From Skeletonema tropicum (lineage: Eukaryota; Bacillariophyta; Thalassiosirophyceae; Thalassiosirales; Thalassiosiraceae), in NCBI GenBank assembly GCA_037178625.1, contig CM074143.1, forward strand, positions 1-64,000: DNA of 64,000 nt. The letters are read 5' to 3'. Positions 13,181 through 24,971 of the stretch are shown here, in pieces (position 1 is the stretch's first letter; each line of letters opens with the position of its first letter). The position numbers were made by a program, and so were the translations under genes. Under the pieces are notes generated by a model. It was not told the origin of the DNA and ran no database searches. It saw nothing but the letters and a program-made list of their open reading frames with translations.

Positions 13181-15362
13181 ATGATGTCGGTGATGGTGGT
13201 GGTGATAGTAGTTTGGATTTGGCTGCGGATAGCGGTGGATTATTCCTCAATTGTGACATGTGATGGGAGCGATGCTGAGCATGATCAATTAATAAATCAT
13301 CTTCGAGATCGAACCCTCCCAATGTATTTCCATCTGCTGATGAAGATGATGACTTGATGACATTATTCTTCCCCTTCTTGCCCTCTGAATGATGATGATT
13401 GATATCATTGCTCATGGTATTTCTGTCCATAGCCCGATCATTTTCAAAGTCTTGAAGAGTCGGCCTAAATCCATAAAGCGTCAAATATTCCAACTCGTAG
13501 GATAAAAATCCTCATTCAACAACCACTGAGCACCATCCTCCTCCTCCTCAGTCTTACTTTGATTCACAGCATCCTCCTCCTCCGTACGTTGCTGGATAGT
13601 GCATAGTGCAAGCGAAGCGGATGAAGATGATGTTGTGTGAGCTGATGAGGTGAGCTGTGAGCTCAATCAGCGGTGTGCAATTTGAGACGGGCATCTTGAT
13701 TTTTTTGAGAATCCGGCACTCACTTTTCACCATCACACACCATTACCACAGCACACACCAGCTCGAACAATAAACATGGCCGTGTCTTCTCTACTACACG
13801 GCCAATGACGACGATAAGTAGCGTTTTGGAAAGGTCTCATCGTGCTCTATCGATTAGGCGTACTAAGAGTCTGATTGGAGCCAATTTAGCCAATCGTCTC
13901 GGTCAAAAACGGGTCTAGAGAAAGCCGCCGGCAGATAGAAATCCGGCTCCAAATCCAGAATTTCACCAAAAGAGTCAAAAGTTGATAAAAATACAATATG
14001 ACCACCGTTGGAAAGCTCTTTTCACCCTGACTCGATTAGTACCATCTTTGCAAGTAAAATAACAATCACTGCTCGGGCAAAGCCCTCGCGAAAAAGCGTC
14101 TTTTAGAGGGAATGAGATCCAGACAGATGGAGGCGAAGATCCAAAACAGCGGCAACTTCCATCTGCTCAAACATTAGCTTTACTACTCGCTCATCCAATA
14201 ATATGATAAACACAGCTCGGGCAGGGGCCCTCGCACGCTTCGCTGAAGAACGAAGCGTAGATCGTGTAAAATCCATTAGCTGGCCTCGGCTACGCTCGGC
14301 ACAAGTCACATGAACCGTCCACATCATTCAATCACTACATTCACGATACCATCCCTCATTGACTCATCGTACCAACCATCATGATCATACATGTGCCAAC
14401 CAATCATTATCCCACAACAATCAACCCATCACAAACCTCATCGTGCCAACAACTGTACACACCACATCGTATCATCCAAACCATACACACATCGTACCAA
14501 TTCATCATTGACATCATCGTACCAACCTAACTTGCCAATCGTCATTACTCCTCATCAGTAATGTACCAACAACAACCAACCAAACCACACCGTGCCAACC
14601 AATCATGATCATACAACGTGCCAACCTAACATGATGAGGCTGATCAAAGTAGTCGTTCTTCAGCGCAGCGTCTTGGATCTGACATCGTGCCAACTATCAT
14701 TGATGAGACTGCGCTGATCGATGCTTCTGTATTGTGAGGGCGAGCGGCAGCGAGGCCGAACTGTGTTTATTTTAGAACGGTTGTTGCGCGATGAGGAGCG
14801 GTGGCGGTGGCGGTGGTGGGGATTGGTGATGGTGAGTAATCATTAATCTTCCACCTCCTCCTCATCATCGCCCATCCACCAATCCTCATCATAATCGAAT
14901 CATCACCATCATCATCGGCGAGCCGTAATGTTTATTGCGGCGGTGGTGGACGATTACTTAGTAGTGTGGCGTCGAGCGAAGCGAGGAAGTGGAATGATGC
15001 GAAGTGTGAGCGAGCTGGAAGGCGAGTGAGCTGTCATTGTTGTTGGTAATGTTGATAATGATGGTAATGTTGATGATGAGGAGGTTCATTTTGGTCATTT
15101 TTTTTCATTTTGTTGAAATTTCAGACTGGATCCGGCATCTGGCGCTGGGCATGACTTTCTAGGGGTCGATTTAGTTGAGTCGATTGACAAAGGATCAATG
15201 TTTGGCCTTGGTAGTACTACTATTCGATAGAACGCATTGAGAGGATTCCAAATCACCCATCATCGCCTTGATACGACCAATGCAAGGGAAGTTATGGACG
15301 GAATAGAAAGGCTCTTCTCTATCATCATCCATTTCAGTTCAAGTAAATCTAAATCTTTCCAT
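13181..15362 (-). repeat. Tandem unit, copy 7, frame broken
   Basis: 2182 bp. One A is missing near 13505, which splits the truncated minus-strand frame into 13167-13493 and 13481-13666. The variable patch near 14870 reads CGCCCATCCACC rather than CGCCACCACC. Confidence 0.95.
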
Positions 15363-17544
15363 ATGATGTCGGTGATGGTGGTGGTGATAGTAGTTTGGAT
15401 TTGGCTGCGGATAGCGGTGGATTATTCCTCAATTGTGACATGTGATGGGAGCGATGCTGAGCATGATCAATTAATAAATCATCTTCGAGATCGAACCCTC
15501 CCAATGTATTTCCATCTGCTGATGAAGATGATGACTTGATGACATTATTCTTCCCCTTCTTGCCCTCTGAATGATGATGATTGATATCATTGCTCATGGT
15601 ATTTCTGTCCATAGCCCGATCATTTTCAAAGTCTTGAAGAGTCGGCCTAAATCCATAAAGCGTCAAATATTCCAACTCGTAGGATAAAAAATCCTCATTC
15701 AACAACCACTGAGCACCATCCTCCTCCTCCTCAGTCTTACTTTGATTCACAGCATCCTCCTCCTCCGTACGTTGCTGGATAGTGCATAGTGCAAGCGAAG
15801 CGGATGAAGATGATGTTGTGTGAGCTGATGAGGTGAGCTGTGAGCTCAATCAGCGGTGTGCAATTTGAGACGGGCATCTTGATTTTTTTGAGAATCCGGC
15901 ACTCACTTTTCACCATCACACACCATTACCACAGCACACACCAGCTCGAACAATAAACATGGCCGTGTCTTCTCTACTACACGGCCAATGACGACGATAA
16001 GTAGCGTTTTGGAAAGGTCTCATCGTGCTCTATCGATTAGGCGTACTAAGAGTCTGATTGGAGCCAATTTAGCCAATCGTCTCGGTCAAAAAACGGGTCT
16101 AGAGAAAGCCGCCGGCAGATAGAAATCCGGCTCCAAATCCAGAATTTCACCAAAAGAGTCAAAAGTTGATAAAAATACAATATGACCACCGTTGGAAAGC
16201 TCTTTTCACCCTGACTCGATTAGTACCATCTTTGCAAGTAAAATAACAATCACTGCTCGGGCAAAGCCCTCGCGAAAAAGCGTCTTTTAGAGGGAATGAG
16301 ATCCAGACAGATGGAGGCGAAGATCCAAAACAGCGGCAACTTCCATCTGCTCAAACATTAGCTTTACTACTCGCTCATCCAATAATATGATAAACACAGC
16401 TCGGGCAGGGGCCCTCGCACGCTTCGCTGAAGAACGAAGCGTAGATCGTGTAAAATCCATTAGCTGGCCTCGGCTACGCTCGGCACAAGTCACATGAACC
16501 GTCCACATCATTCAATCACTACATTCACGATACCATCCCTCATTGACTCATCGTACCAACCATCATGATCATACATGTGCCAACCAATCATTATCCCACA
16601 ACAATCAACCCATCACAAACCTCATCGTGCCAACAACTGTACACACCACATCGTATCATCCAAACCATACACACATCGTACCAATTCATCATTGACATCA
16701 TCGTACCAACCTAACTTGCCAATCGTCATTACTCCTCATCAGTAATGTACCAACAACAACCAACCAAACCACACCGTGCCAACCAATCATGATCATACAA
16801 CGTGCCAACCTAACATGATGAGGCTGATCAAAGTAGTCGTTCTTCAGCGCAGCGTCTTGGATCTGACATCGTGCCAACTATCATTGATGAGACTGCGCTG
16901 ATCGATGCTTCTGTATTGTGAGGGCGAGCGGCAGCGAGGCCGAACTGTGTTTATTTTAGAACGGTTGTTGCGCGATGAGGAGCGGTGGCGGTGGCGGTGG
17001 TGGGGATTGGTGATGGTGAGTAATCATTAATCTTCCACCTCCTCCTCATCATCGCCACCACCAATCCTCATCATAATCGAATCATCACCATCATCATCGG
17101 CGAGCCGTAATGTTTATTGCGGCGGTGGTGGACGATTACTTAGTAGTGTGGCGTCGAGCGAAGCGAGGAAGTGGAATGATGCGAAGTGTGAGCGAGCTGG
17201 AAGGCGAGTGAGCTGTCATTGTTGTTGGTAATGTTGATAATGATGGTAATGTTGATGATGAGGAGGTTCATTTTGGTCATTTTTTTTCATTTTGTTGAAA
17301 TTTCAGACTGGATCCGGCATCTGGCGCTGGGCATGACTTTCTAGGGGTCGATTTAGTTGAGTCGATTGACAAAGGATCAATGTTTGGCCTTGGTAGTACT
17401 ACTATTCGATAGAACGCATTGAGAGGATTCCAAATCACCCATCATCGCCTTGATACGACCAATGCAAGGGAAGTTATGGACGGAATAGAAAGGCTCTTCT
17501 CTATCATCATCCATTTCAGTTCAAGTAAATCTAAATCTTTCCAT
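15363..17544 (-). repeat. Tandem unit, copy 8
   Basis: 2182 bp. Truncated frame at 15349-15849, minus strand. One extra A in the CAAAAAACGG run near 16088. Confidence 0.95.
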
Positions 17545-19725
17545 ATGATGTCGGTGATGGTGGTGGTGATAGTAGTTTGGATTTGGCTGCGGATAGCGGT
17601 GGATTATTCCTCAATTGTGACATGTGATGGGAGCGATGCTGAGCATGATCAATTAATAAATCATCTTCGAGATCGAACCCTCCCAATGTATTTCCATCTG
17701 CTGATGAAGATGATGACTTGATGACATTATTCTTCCCCTTCTTGCCCTCTGAATGATGATGATTGATATCATTGCTCATGGTATTTCTGTCCATAGCCCG
17801 ATCATTTTCAAAGTCTTGAAGAGTCGGCCTAAATCCATAAAGCGTCAAATATTCCAACTCGTAGGATAAAAAATCCTCATTCAACAACCACTGAGCACCA
17901 TCCTCCTCCTCCTCAGTCTTACTTTGATTCACAGCATCCTCCTCCTCCGTACGTTGCTGGATAGTGCATAGTGCAAGCGAAGCGGATGAAGATGATGTTG
18001 TGTGAGCTGATGAGGTGAGCTGTGAGCTCAATCAGCGGTGTGCAATTTGAGACGGGCATCTTGATTTTTTTGAGAATCCGGCACTCACTTTTCACCATCA
18101 CACACCATTACCACAGCACACACCAGCTCGAACAATAAACATGGCCGTGTCTTCTCTACTACACGGCCAATGACGACGATAAGTAGCGTTTTGGAAAGGT
18201 CTCATCGTGCTCTATCGATTAGGCGTACTAAGAGTCTGATTGGAGCCAATTTAGCCAATCGTCTCGGTCAAAAACGGGTCTAGAGAAAGCCGCCGGCAGA
18301 TAGAAATCCGGCTCCAAATCCAGAATTTCACCAAAAGAGTCAAAAGTTGATAAAAATACAATATGACCACCGTTGGAAAGCTCTTTTCACCCTGACTCGA
18401 TTAGTACCATCTTTGCAAGTAAAATAACAATCACTGCTCGGGCAAAGCCCTCGCGAAAAAGCGTCTTTTAGAGGGAATGAGATCCAGACAGATGGAGGCG
18501 AAGATCCAAAACAGCGGCAACTTCCATCTGCTCAAACATTAGCTTTACTACTCGCTCATCCAATAATATGATAAACACAGCTCGGGCAGGGGCCCTCGCA
18601 CGCTTCGCTGAAGAACGAAGCGTAGATCGTGTAAAATCCATTAGCTGGCCTCGGCTACGCTCGGCACAAGTCACATGAACCGTCCACATCATTCAATCAC
18701 TACATTCACGATACCATCCCTCATTGACTCATCGTACCAACCATCATGATCATACATGTGCCAACCAATCATTATCCCACAACAATCAACCCATCACAAA
18801 CCTCATCGTGCCAACAACTGTACACACCACATCGTATCATCCAAACCATACACACATCGTACCAATTCATCATTGACATCATCGTACCAACCTAACTTGC
18901 CAATCGTCATTACTCCTCATCAGTAATGTACCAACAACAACCAACCAAACCACACCGTGCCAACCAATCATGATCATACAACGTGCCAACCTAACATGAT
19001 GAGGCTGATCAAAGTAGTCGTTCTTCAGCGCAGCGTCTTGGATCTGACATCGTGCCAACTATCATTGATGAGACTGCGCTGATCGATGCTTCTGTATTGT
19101 GAGGGCGAGCGGCAGCGAGGCCGAACTGTGTTTATTTTAGAACGGTTGTTGCGCGATGAGGAGCGGTGGCGGTGGCGGTGGTGGGGATTGGTGATGGTGA
19201 GTAATCATTAATCTTCCACCTCCTCCTCATCATCGCCACCACCAATCCTCATCATAATCGAATCATCACCATCATCATCGGCGAGCCGTAATGTTTATTG
19301 CGGCGGTGGTGGACGATTACTTAGTAGTGTGGCGTCGAGCGAAGCGAGGAAGTGGAATGATGCGAAGTGTGAGCGAGCTGGAAGGCGAGTGAGCTGTCAT
19401 TGTTGTTGGTAATGTTGATAATGATGGTAATGTTGATGATGAGGAGGTTCATTTTGGTCATTTTTTTTCATTTTGTTGAAATTTCAGACTGGATCCGGCA
19501 TCTGGCGCTGGGCATGACTTTCTAGGGGTCGATTTAGTTGAGTCGATTGACAAAGGATCAATGTTTGGCCTTGGTAGTACTACTATTCGATAGAACGCAT
19601 TGAGAGGATTCCAAATCACCCATCATCGCCTTGATACGACCAATGCAAGGGAAGTTATGGACGGAATAGAAAGGCTCTTCTCTATCATCATCCATTTCAG
19701 TTCAAGTAAATCTAAATCTTTCCAT
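17545..19725 (-). repeat. Tandem unit, copy 9
   Basis: 2181 bp, consensus sequence. Truncated frame at 17531-18031, minus strand. Confidence 0.95.
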
Positions 19726-21911
19726 ATGATGTCGGTGATGGTGGTGGTGATAGTAGTTTGGATTTGGCTGCGGATAGCGGTGGATTATTCCTCAATTGTG
19801 ACATGTGATGGGAGCGATGCTGAGCATGATCAATTAATAAATCATCTTCGAGATCGAACCCTCCCAATGTATTTCCATCTGCTGATGAAGATGATGACTT
19901 GATGACATTATTCTTCCCCTTCTTGCCCTCTGAATGATGATGATTGATATCATTGCTCATGGTATTTCTGTCCATAGCCCGATCATTTTCAAAGTCTTGA
20001 AGAGTCGGCCTAAATCCATAAAGCGTCAAATATTCCAACTCGTAGGATAAAAAATCCTCATTCAACAACCACTGAGCACCATCCTCCTCCTCCTCAGTCT
20101 TACTTTGATTCACAGCATCCTCCTCCTCCGTACGTTGCTGGATAGTGCATAGTGCAAGCGAAGCGGATGAAGATGATGTTGTGTGAGCTGATGAGGTGAG
20201 CTGTGAGCTCAATCAGCGGTGTGCAATTTGAGACGGGCATCTTGATTTTTTTGAGAATCCGGCACTCACTTTTCACCATCACACACCATTACCACAGCAC
20301 ACACCAGCTCGAACAATAAACATGGCCGTGTCTTCTCTACTACACGGCCAATGACGACGATAAGTAGCGTTTTGGAAAGGTCTCATCGTGCTCTATCGAT
20401 TAGGCGTACTAAGAGTCTGATTGGAGCCAATTTAGCCAATCGTCTCGGTCAAAAACGGGTCTAGAGAAAGCCGCCGGCAGATAGAAATCCGGCTCCAAAT
20501 CCAGAATTTCACCAAAAGAGTCAAAAGTTGATAAAAATACAATATGACCACCGTTGGAAAGCTCTTTTCACCCTGACTCGATTAGTACCATCTTTGCAAG
20601 TAAAATAACAATCACTGCTCGGGCAAAGCCCTCGCGAAAAAGCGTCTTTTAGAGGGAATGAGATCCAGACAGATGGAGGCGAAGATCCAAAACAGCGGCA
20701 ACTTCCATCTGCTCAAACATTAGCTTTACTACTCGCTCATCCAATAATATGATAAACACAGCTCGGGCAGGGGCCCTCGCACGCTTCGCTGAAGAACGAA
20801 GCGTAGATCGTGTAAAATCCATTAGCTGGCCTCGGCTACGCTCGGCACAAGTCACATGAACCGTCCACATCATTCAATCACTACATTCACGATACCATCC
20901 CTCATTGACTCATCGTACCAACCATCATGATCATACATGTGCCAACCAATCATTATCCCACAACAATCAACCCATCACAAACCTCATCGTGCCAACAACT
21001 GTACACACCACATCGTATCATCCAAACCATACACACATCGTACCAATTCATCATTGACATCATCGTACCAACCTAACTTGCCAATCGTCATTACTCCTCA
21101 TCAGTAATGTACCAACAACAACCAACCAAACCACACCGTGCCAACCAATCATGATCATACAACGTGCCAACCTAACATGATGAGGCTGATCAAAGTAGTC
21201 GTTCTTCAGCGCAGCGTCTTGGATCTGACATCGTGCCAACTATCATTGATGAGACTGCGCTGATCGATGCTTCTGTATTGTGAGGGCGAGCGGCAGCGAG
21301 GCCGAACTGTGTTTATTTTAGAACGGTTGTTGCGCGATGAGGAGCGGTGGCGGTGGCGGTGGTGGGGATTGGTGATGGTGAGGTATCATTTAATCTTCCA
21401 CCTCCTCCTCATCATCGCACCCACCCCTCATCATCATCGAATCATCACCATCATCATCGGCGAGCCGTAATGTTTATTGCGGCGGTGGTGGACGATTACT
21501 TAGTAGTGTGGCGTCGAGCGAAGCGAGGAAGTGGAATGATGCGAAGTGTGAGCGAGCTGGAAGGCGAGTGAGCTGTCATTGTTGTTGGTAATGTTGATAA
21601 TGATGGTAATGTTGATGATGAGGAGGTTCATTTTGGTCATTTTTTTTCATTTTGTTGAAATTTCAGACTGGATCCGGCATCTGGCGCTGGGCATTGACTT
21701 TCTAGGGGTCGATTTAGTTGAGTCGATTGACAAAGGATCAATGTTTGGCCTTGGTAGTACTACTATTCGATAGATAGAACGCATTGAGAGGATTCCAAAT
21801 CACCCATCATCGCCTTGATTACGACCAATGCAAGGGAAGTTATGGAACGGAATAGAAAGGCTCTTCTCTATCATCATCCATTTCAGTTCAAGTAAATCTA
21901 AATCTTTCCAT
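19726..21911 (-). repeat. Tandem unit, copy 10, indel-rich right end
   Basis: 2186 bp. Truncated frame at 19712-20212, minus strand. From about 21380 on it departs from consensus: the variable patch at 21380-21430 is altered and single-base or short insertions occur near 21694, 21772, 21820 and 21846. Confidence 0.95.
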
Positions 21912-24101
21912 ATGATTGTCGGTGATGGTGGTGGTGATAGTAGTTTGGATTTGGCTGCGGATAGCGGTGGATTATTCCTCAATTGTGACATGTGATGGGA
22001 GCGATGCTGAGCATGATCAATTAATAAATCATCTTCGAGATCGAACCCTCCCAATGTATTTCCATCTGCTGATGAAGATGACTTGATGACATTATTCTTC
22101 CCCTTCTTGCCCTCTGAATGATGATGATTGATATCATTGCTCATGGTATTTCTGTCCATAGCCCGATCATTTTCAAAGTCTTGAAGAGTCGGCCTAAATC
22201 CATAAAGCGTCAAATATTCCAACTCGGTAGGATAAAAAATCCTCATTCAACAACCACTGAGCACCATCCTCCTCCTCCTCAGTCTTACTTTGATTCACAG
22301 CATCCTCCTCCTCCGTACGTTGCTGGATAGTGCATAGTGCAAGCGAAGCGGATGAAGATGATGTTGTGTGAGCTGATGAGGTGAGCTGTGAGCTCAATCA
22401 GCGGTGTGCAATTTGAGACGGGCATCTTGATTTTTTTGAGAATCCGGCACTCACTTTTTCACCATCACACACCATTACCACAGCACACACCAGCTCGAAC
22501 AATAAACATGGCCGTGTCCTTCTCTACTACACGGCCAATGACGACGATAAGTAGCGTTTTGGAAAGGTCTCATCGTGCTCTATCGATTAGGCGTACTAAG
22601 AGTCTGATTGGAGCCAATTTAGCCAATCGTCTCGGTCAAAAACGGGTCTAGAGAAAGCCGCCGGCAGATAGAAATCCGGCTCCAAATCCAGAATTTCACC
22701 AAAAGAGTCAAAAGTTGATAAAAATACAATATGACCACCGTTGGAAAGCTCTTTTCACCCTGACTCGATTAGTACCATCTTTGCAAGTAAAATAACAATC
22801 ACTGCTCGGGCAAAGCCCTCGCGAAAAAGCGTCTTTTAGAGGGAATGAGATCCAGACAGATGGAGGCGAAGATCCAAAACAGCGGCAACTTCCATCTGCT
22901 CAAACATTAGCTTTACTACTCGCTCATCCAATAATTATGATAAACACAGCTCGGGCAGGGGCCCTCGCACGCTTCGCTGAAGAACGAAGCGTAGATCGTG
23001 TAAAATCCATTAGCTGGCCTCGGCTACGCTCGGCACAAGTCACATGAACCGTCCACATCATTCAATCACTACATTCACGATACCATCCCTCTCATTGACT
23101 CATCGTACCAACCATCATGATCATACATGTGCCAACCAATCATTATCCCACAACAATCAACCCATCACAAACCTTCATCGTGCCAACAACTGTACACACC
23201 ACATCGTATCATCCAAACCATACACACATCGTACCAATTCATCATTGACATCATCGTACCAACCTAACTTGCCAATCGTCATTACTCCTCATCAGTAATG
23301 TACCAACAACAACCAACCAAACCACACCGTGCCAACCAATCATGATCATACAACGTGCCAACCTAACATGATGAGGCTGATCAAAGTAGTCGTTCTTCAG
23401 CGCAGCGTCTTGGATCTGACATCGTGCCAACTATCATTGATGAGACTGCGCTGATCGATGCTTCTGTATTGTGAGGGCGAGCGGCAGCGAGGCCGAACTG
23501 TGTTTATTTTAGAACGGTTGTTGCGCGATGAGGAGCGGTGGCGGTGGCGGTGGTGGGGATTGGTGATGGTGAGTAATCATTAATCTTCCACCTCCTCCTC
23601 ATCATCGCCACCACCAATCCTCATCATAATCGAATCATCACCATCATCATCGGCGAGCCGTAATGTTTTTATTGCGGCGGTGGTGGACGATTACTTAGTA
23701 GTGTGGCGTCGAGCGAAGCGAGGAAGTGGAATGATGCGAAGTGTGAGCGAGCTGGAAGGCGAGTGAGCTGTCATTGTTGTTGGTAATGTTGATAATGATG
23801 GTAATGTTGATGATGAGGAGGTTCATTTTGGTCATTTTTTTTCATTTTGTTGAAATTTCAGACTGGATCCGGCATCTGGCGCTGGGCATGACTTTCTAGG
23901 GGTCGATTTAGTTGAGTCGATTGACAAAGGATCAATGTTTGGCCTTGGTAGTACTACTATTCGATAGAACGCATTGAGAGGATTCCAAATCACCCATCAT
24001 CGCCTTGATACGACCAATGCAAGGGAAGTTATGGACGGAATAGAAAGGCTCTCTTCTCTATCATCATCCATTTCAGTTCAAGTAAATCTAAATCTTTCCA
24101 T
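21912..24101 (-). repeat. Tandem unit, copy 11, indel-rich, frame broken
   Basis: 2190 bp. It carries about ten indels, mostly one-base or dinucleotide insertions (for example near 21916, 22226, 22457, 22518, 22935, 23090, 23174, 23668 and 24050) and a 3-bp deletion near 22078. The truncated frame is shifted at 22226. Insertion-only errors in an otherwise identical array suggest poor base calls as much as true decay. Confidence 0.93.
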
Positions 24102-24471
24102 ATGATGTCGGTGATGGTGGTGGTGATAGTAGTTTGGATTTGGCTGCGGATAGCGGTGGATTATTCCTCAATTGTGACATGTGATGGGAGCGATGCTGAG
24201 CATGATCAATTAATAAATCATCTTCGAGATCGAACCCTCCCAATGTATTTCCATCTGCTGATGAAGATGATGACTTGATGACATTATTCTTCCCCTTCTT
24301 GCCCTCTGAATGATGATGATTGATATCATTGCTCATGGTATTTCTGTCCATAGCCCGATCATTTTCAAAGTCTTGAAGAGTCGGCCTAAATCCATAAAGC
24401 GTCAAATATTCCAACTCGTAGGATAAAAAATCCTCATTCAACAACCACTGAGCACCATCCTCCTCCTCCTC
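24102..24471 (-). repeat. Tandem unit, copy 12, cut by the gap
   Basis: The first 370 bp of the unit, up to the CCTCCTCCTCCTC run, after which the sequence becomes Ns. The truncated minus-strand frame is intact down to its stop at 24088. Confidence 0.93.
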
Positions 24472-24971
24472 NNNNNNNNNNNNNNNNNNNNNNNNNNNNN
24501 NNNNNNNNNNNNNNNNNNNNNNNNNNNNNNNNNNNNNNNNNNNNNNNNNNNNNNNNNNNNNNNNNNNNNNNNNNNNNNNNNNNNNNNNNNNNNNNNNNNN
24601 NNNNNNNNNNNNNNNNNNNNNNNNNNNNNNNNNNNNNNNNNNNNNNNNNNNNNNNNNNNNNNNNNNNNNNNNNNNNNNNNNNNNNNNNNNNNNNNNNNNN
24701 NNNNNNNNNNNNNNNNNNNNNNNNNNNNNNNNNNNNNNNNNNNNNNNNNNNNNNNNNNNNNNNNNNNNNNNNNNNNNNNNNNNNNNNNNNNNNNNNNNNN
24801 NNNNNNNNNNNNNNNNNNNNNNNNNNNNNNNNNNNNNNNNNNNNNNNNNNNNNNNNNNNNNNNNNNNNNNNNNNNNNNNNNNNNNNNNNNNNNNNNNNNN
24901 NNNNNNNNNNNNNNNNNNNNNNNNNNNNNNNNNNNNNNNNNNNNNNNNNNNNNNNNNNNNNNNNNNNNNNN
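24472..24971. other. Assembly gap of exactly 500 N
   Basis: The run of Ns separates the tandem array from a helicase fragment. A round 500 suggests a placeholder, so the true distance, the right end of the array and the 5' end of the helicase gene are unknown. Confidence 0.99.

Larger units (their letters stand above)
96..24471. repeat. Head-to-tail tandem array, ~2181-bp unit, 11 full copies and 1 partial
   Basis: The phrase ATGATGTCGGTGATGG recurs at 96, 2277, 4459, 6639, 8820, 11001, 13181, 15363, 17545, 19726, 21912 (one inserted base) and 24102, giving unit lengths of 2180-2190 bp. Most copies differ only by single bases in homopolymers and one variable patch about 185 bp left of the intron-like T-tract. 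The left end is in the window: bases 1-95 are unrelated to the unit, and the junctions share only ATGA with it. The right end is hidden in the assembly gap. Each unit contains the truncated 5' end of the minus-strand gene (about 500 bp) and about 1.7 kb of its upstream DNA. Near-identity implies recent expansion or concerted evolution. The real copy number may be larger than assembled. Confidence 0.97.

Noticed and set aside
96..24471. rDNA or CRISPR-like array
   Set aside because: The unit has no rRNA-like sequence, and the repeats are kilobase-long direct copies without spacers.
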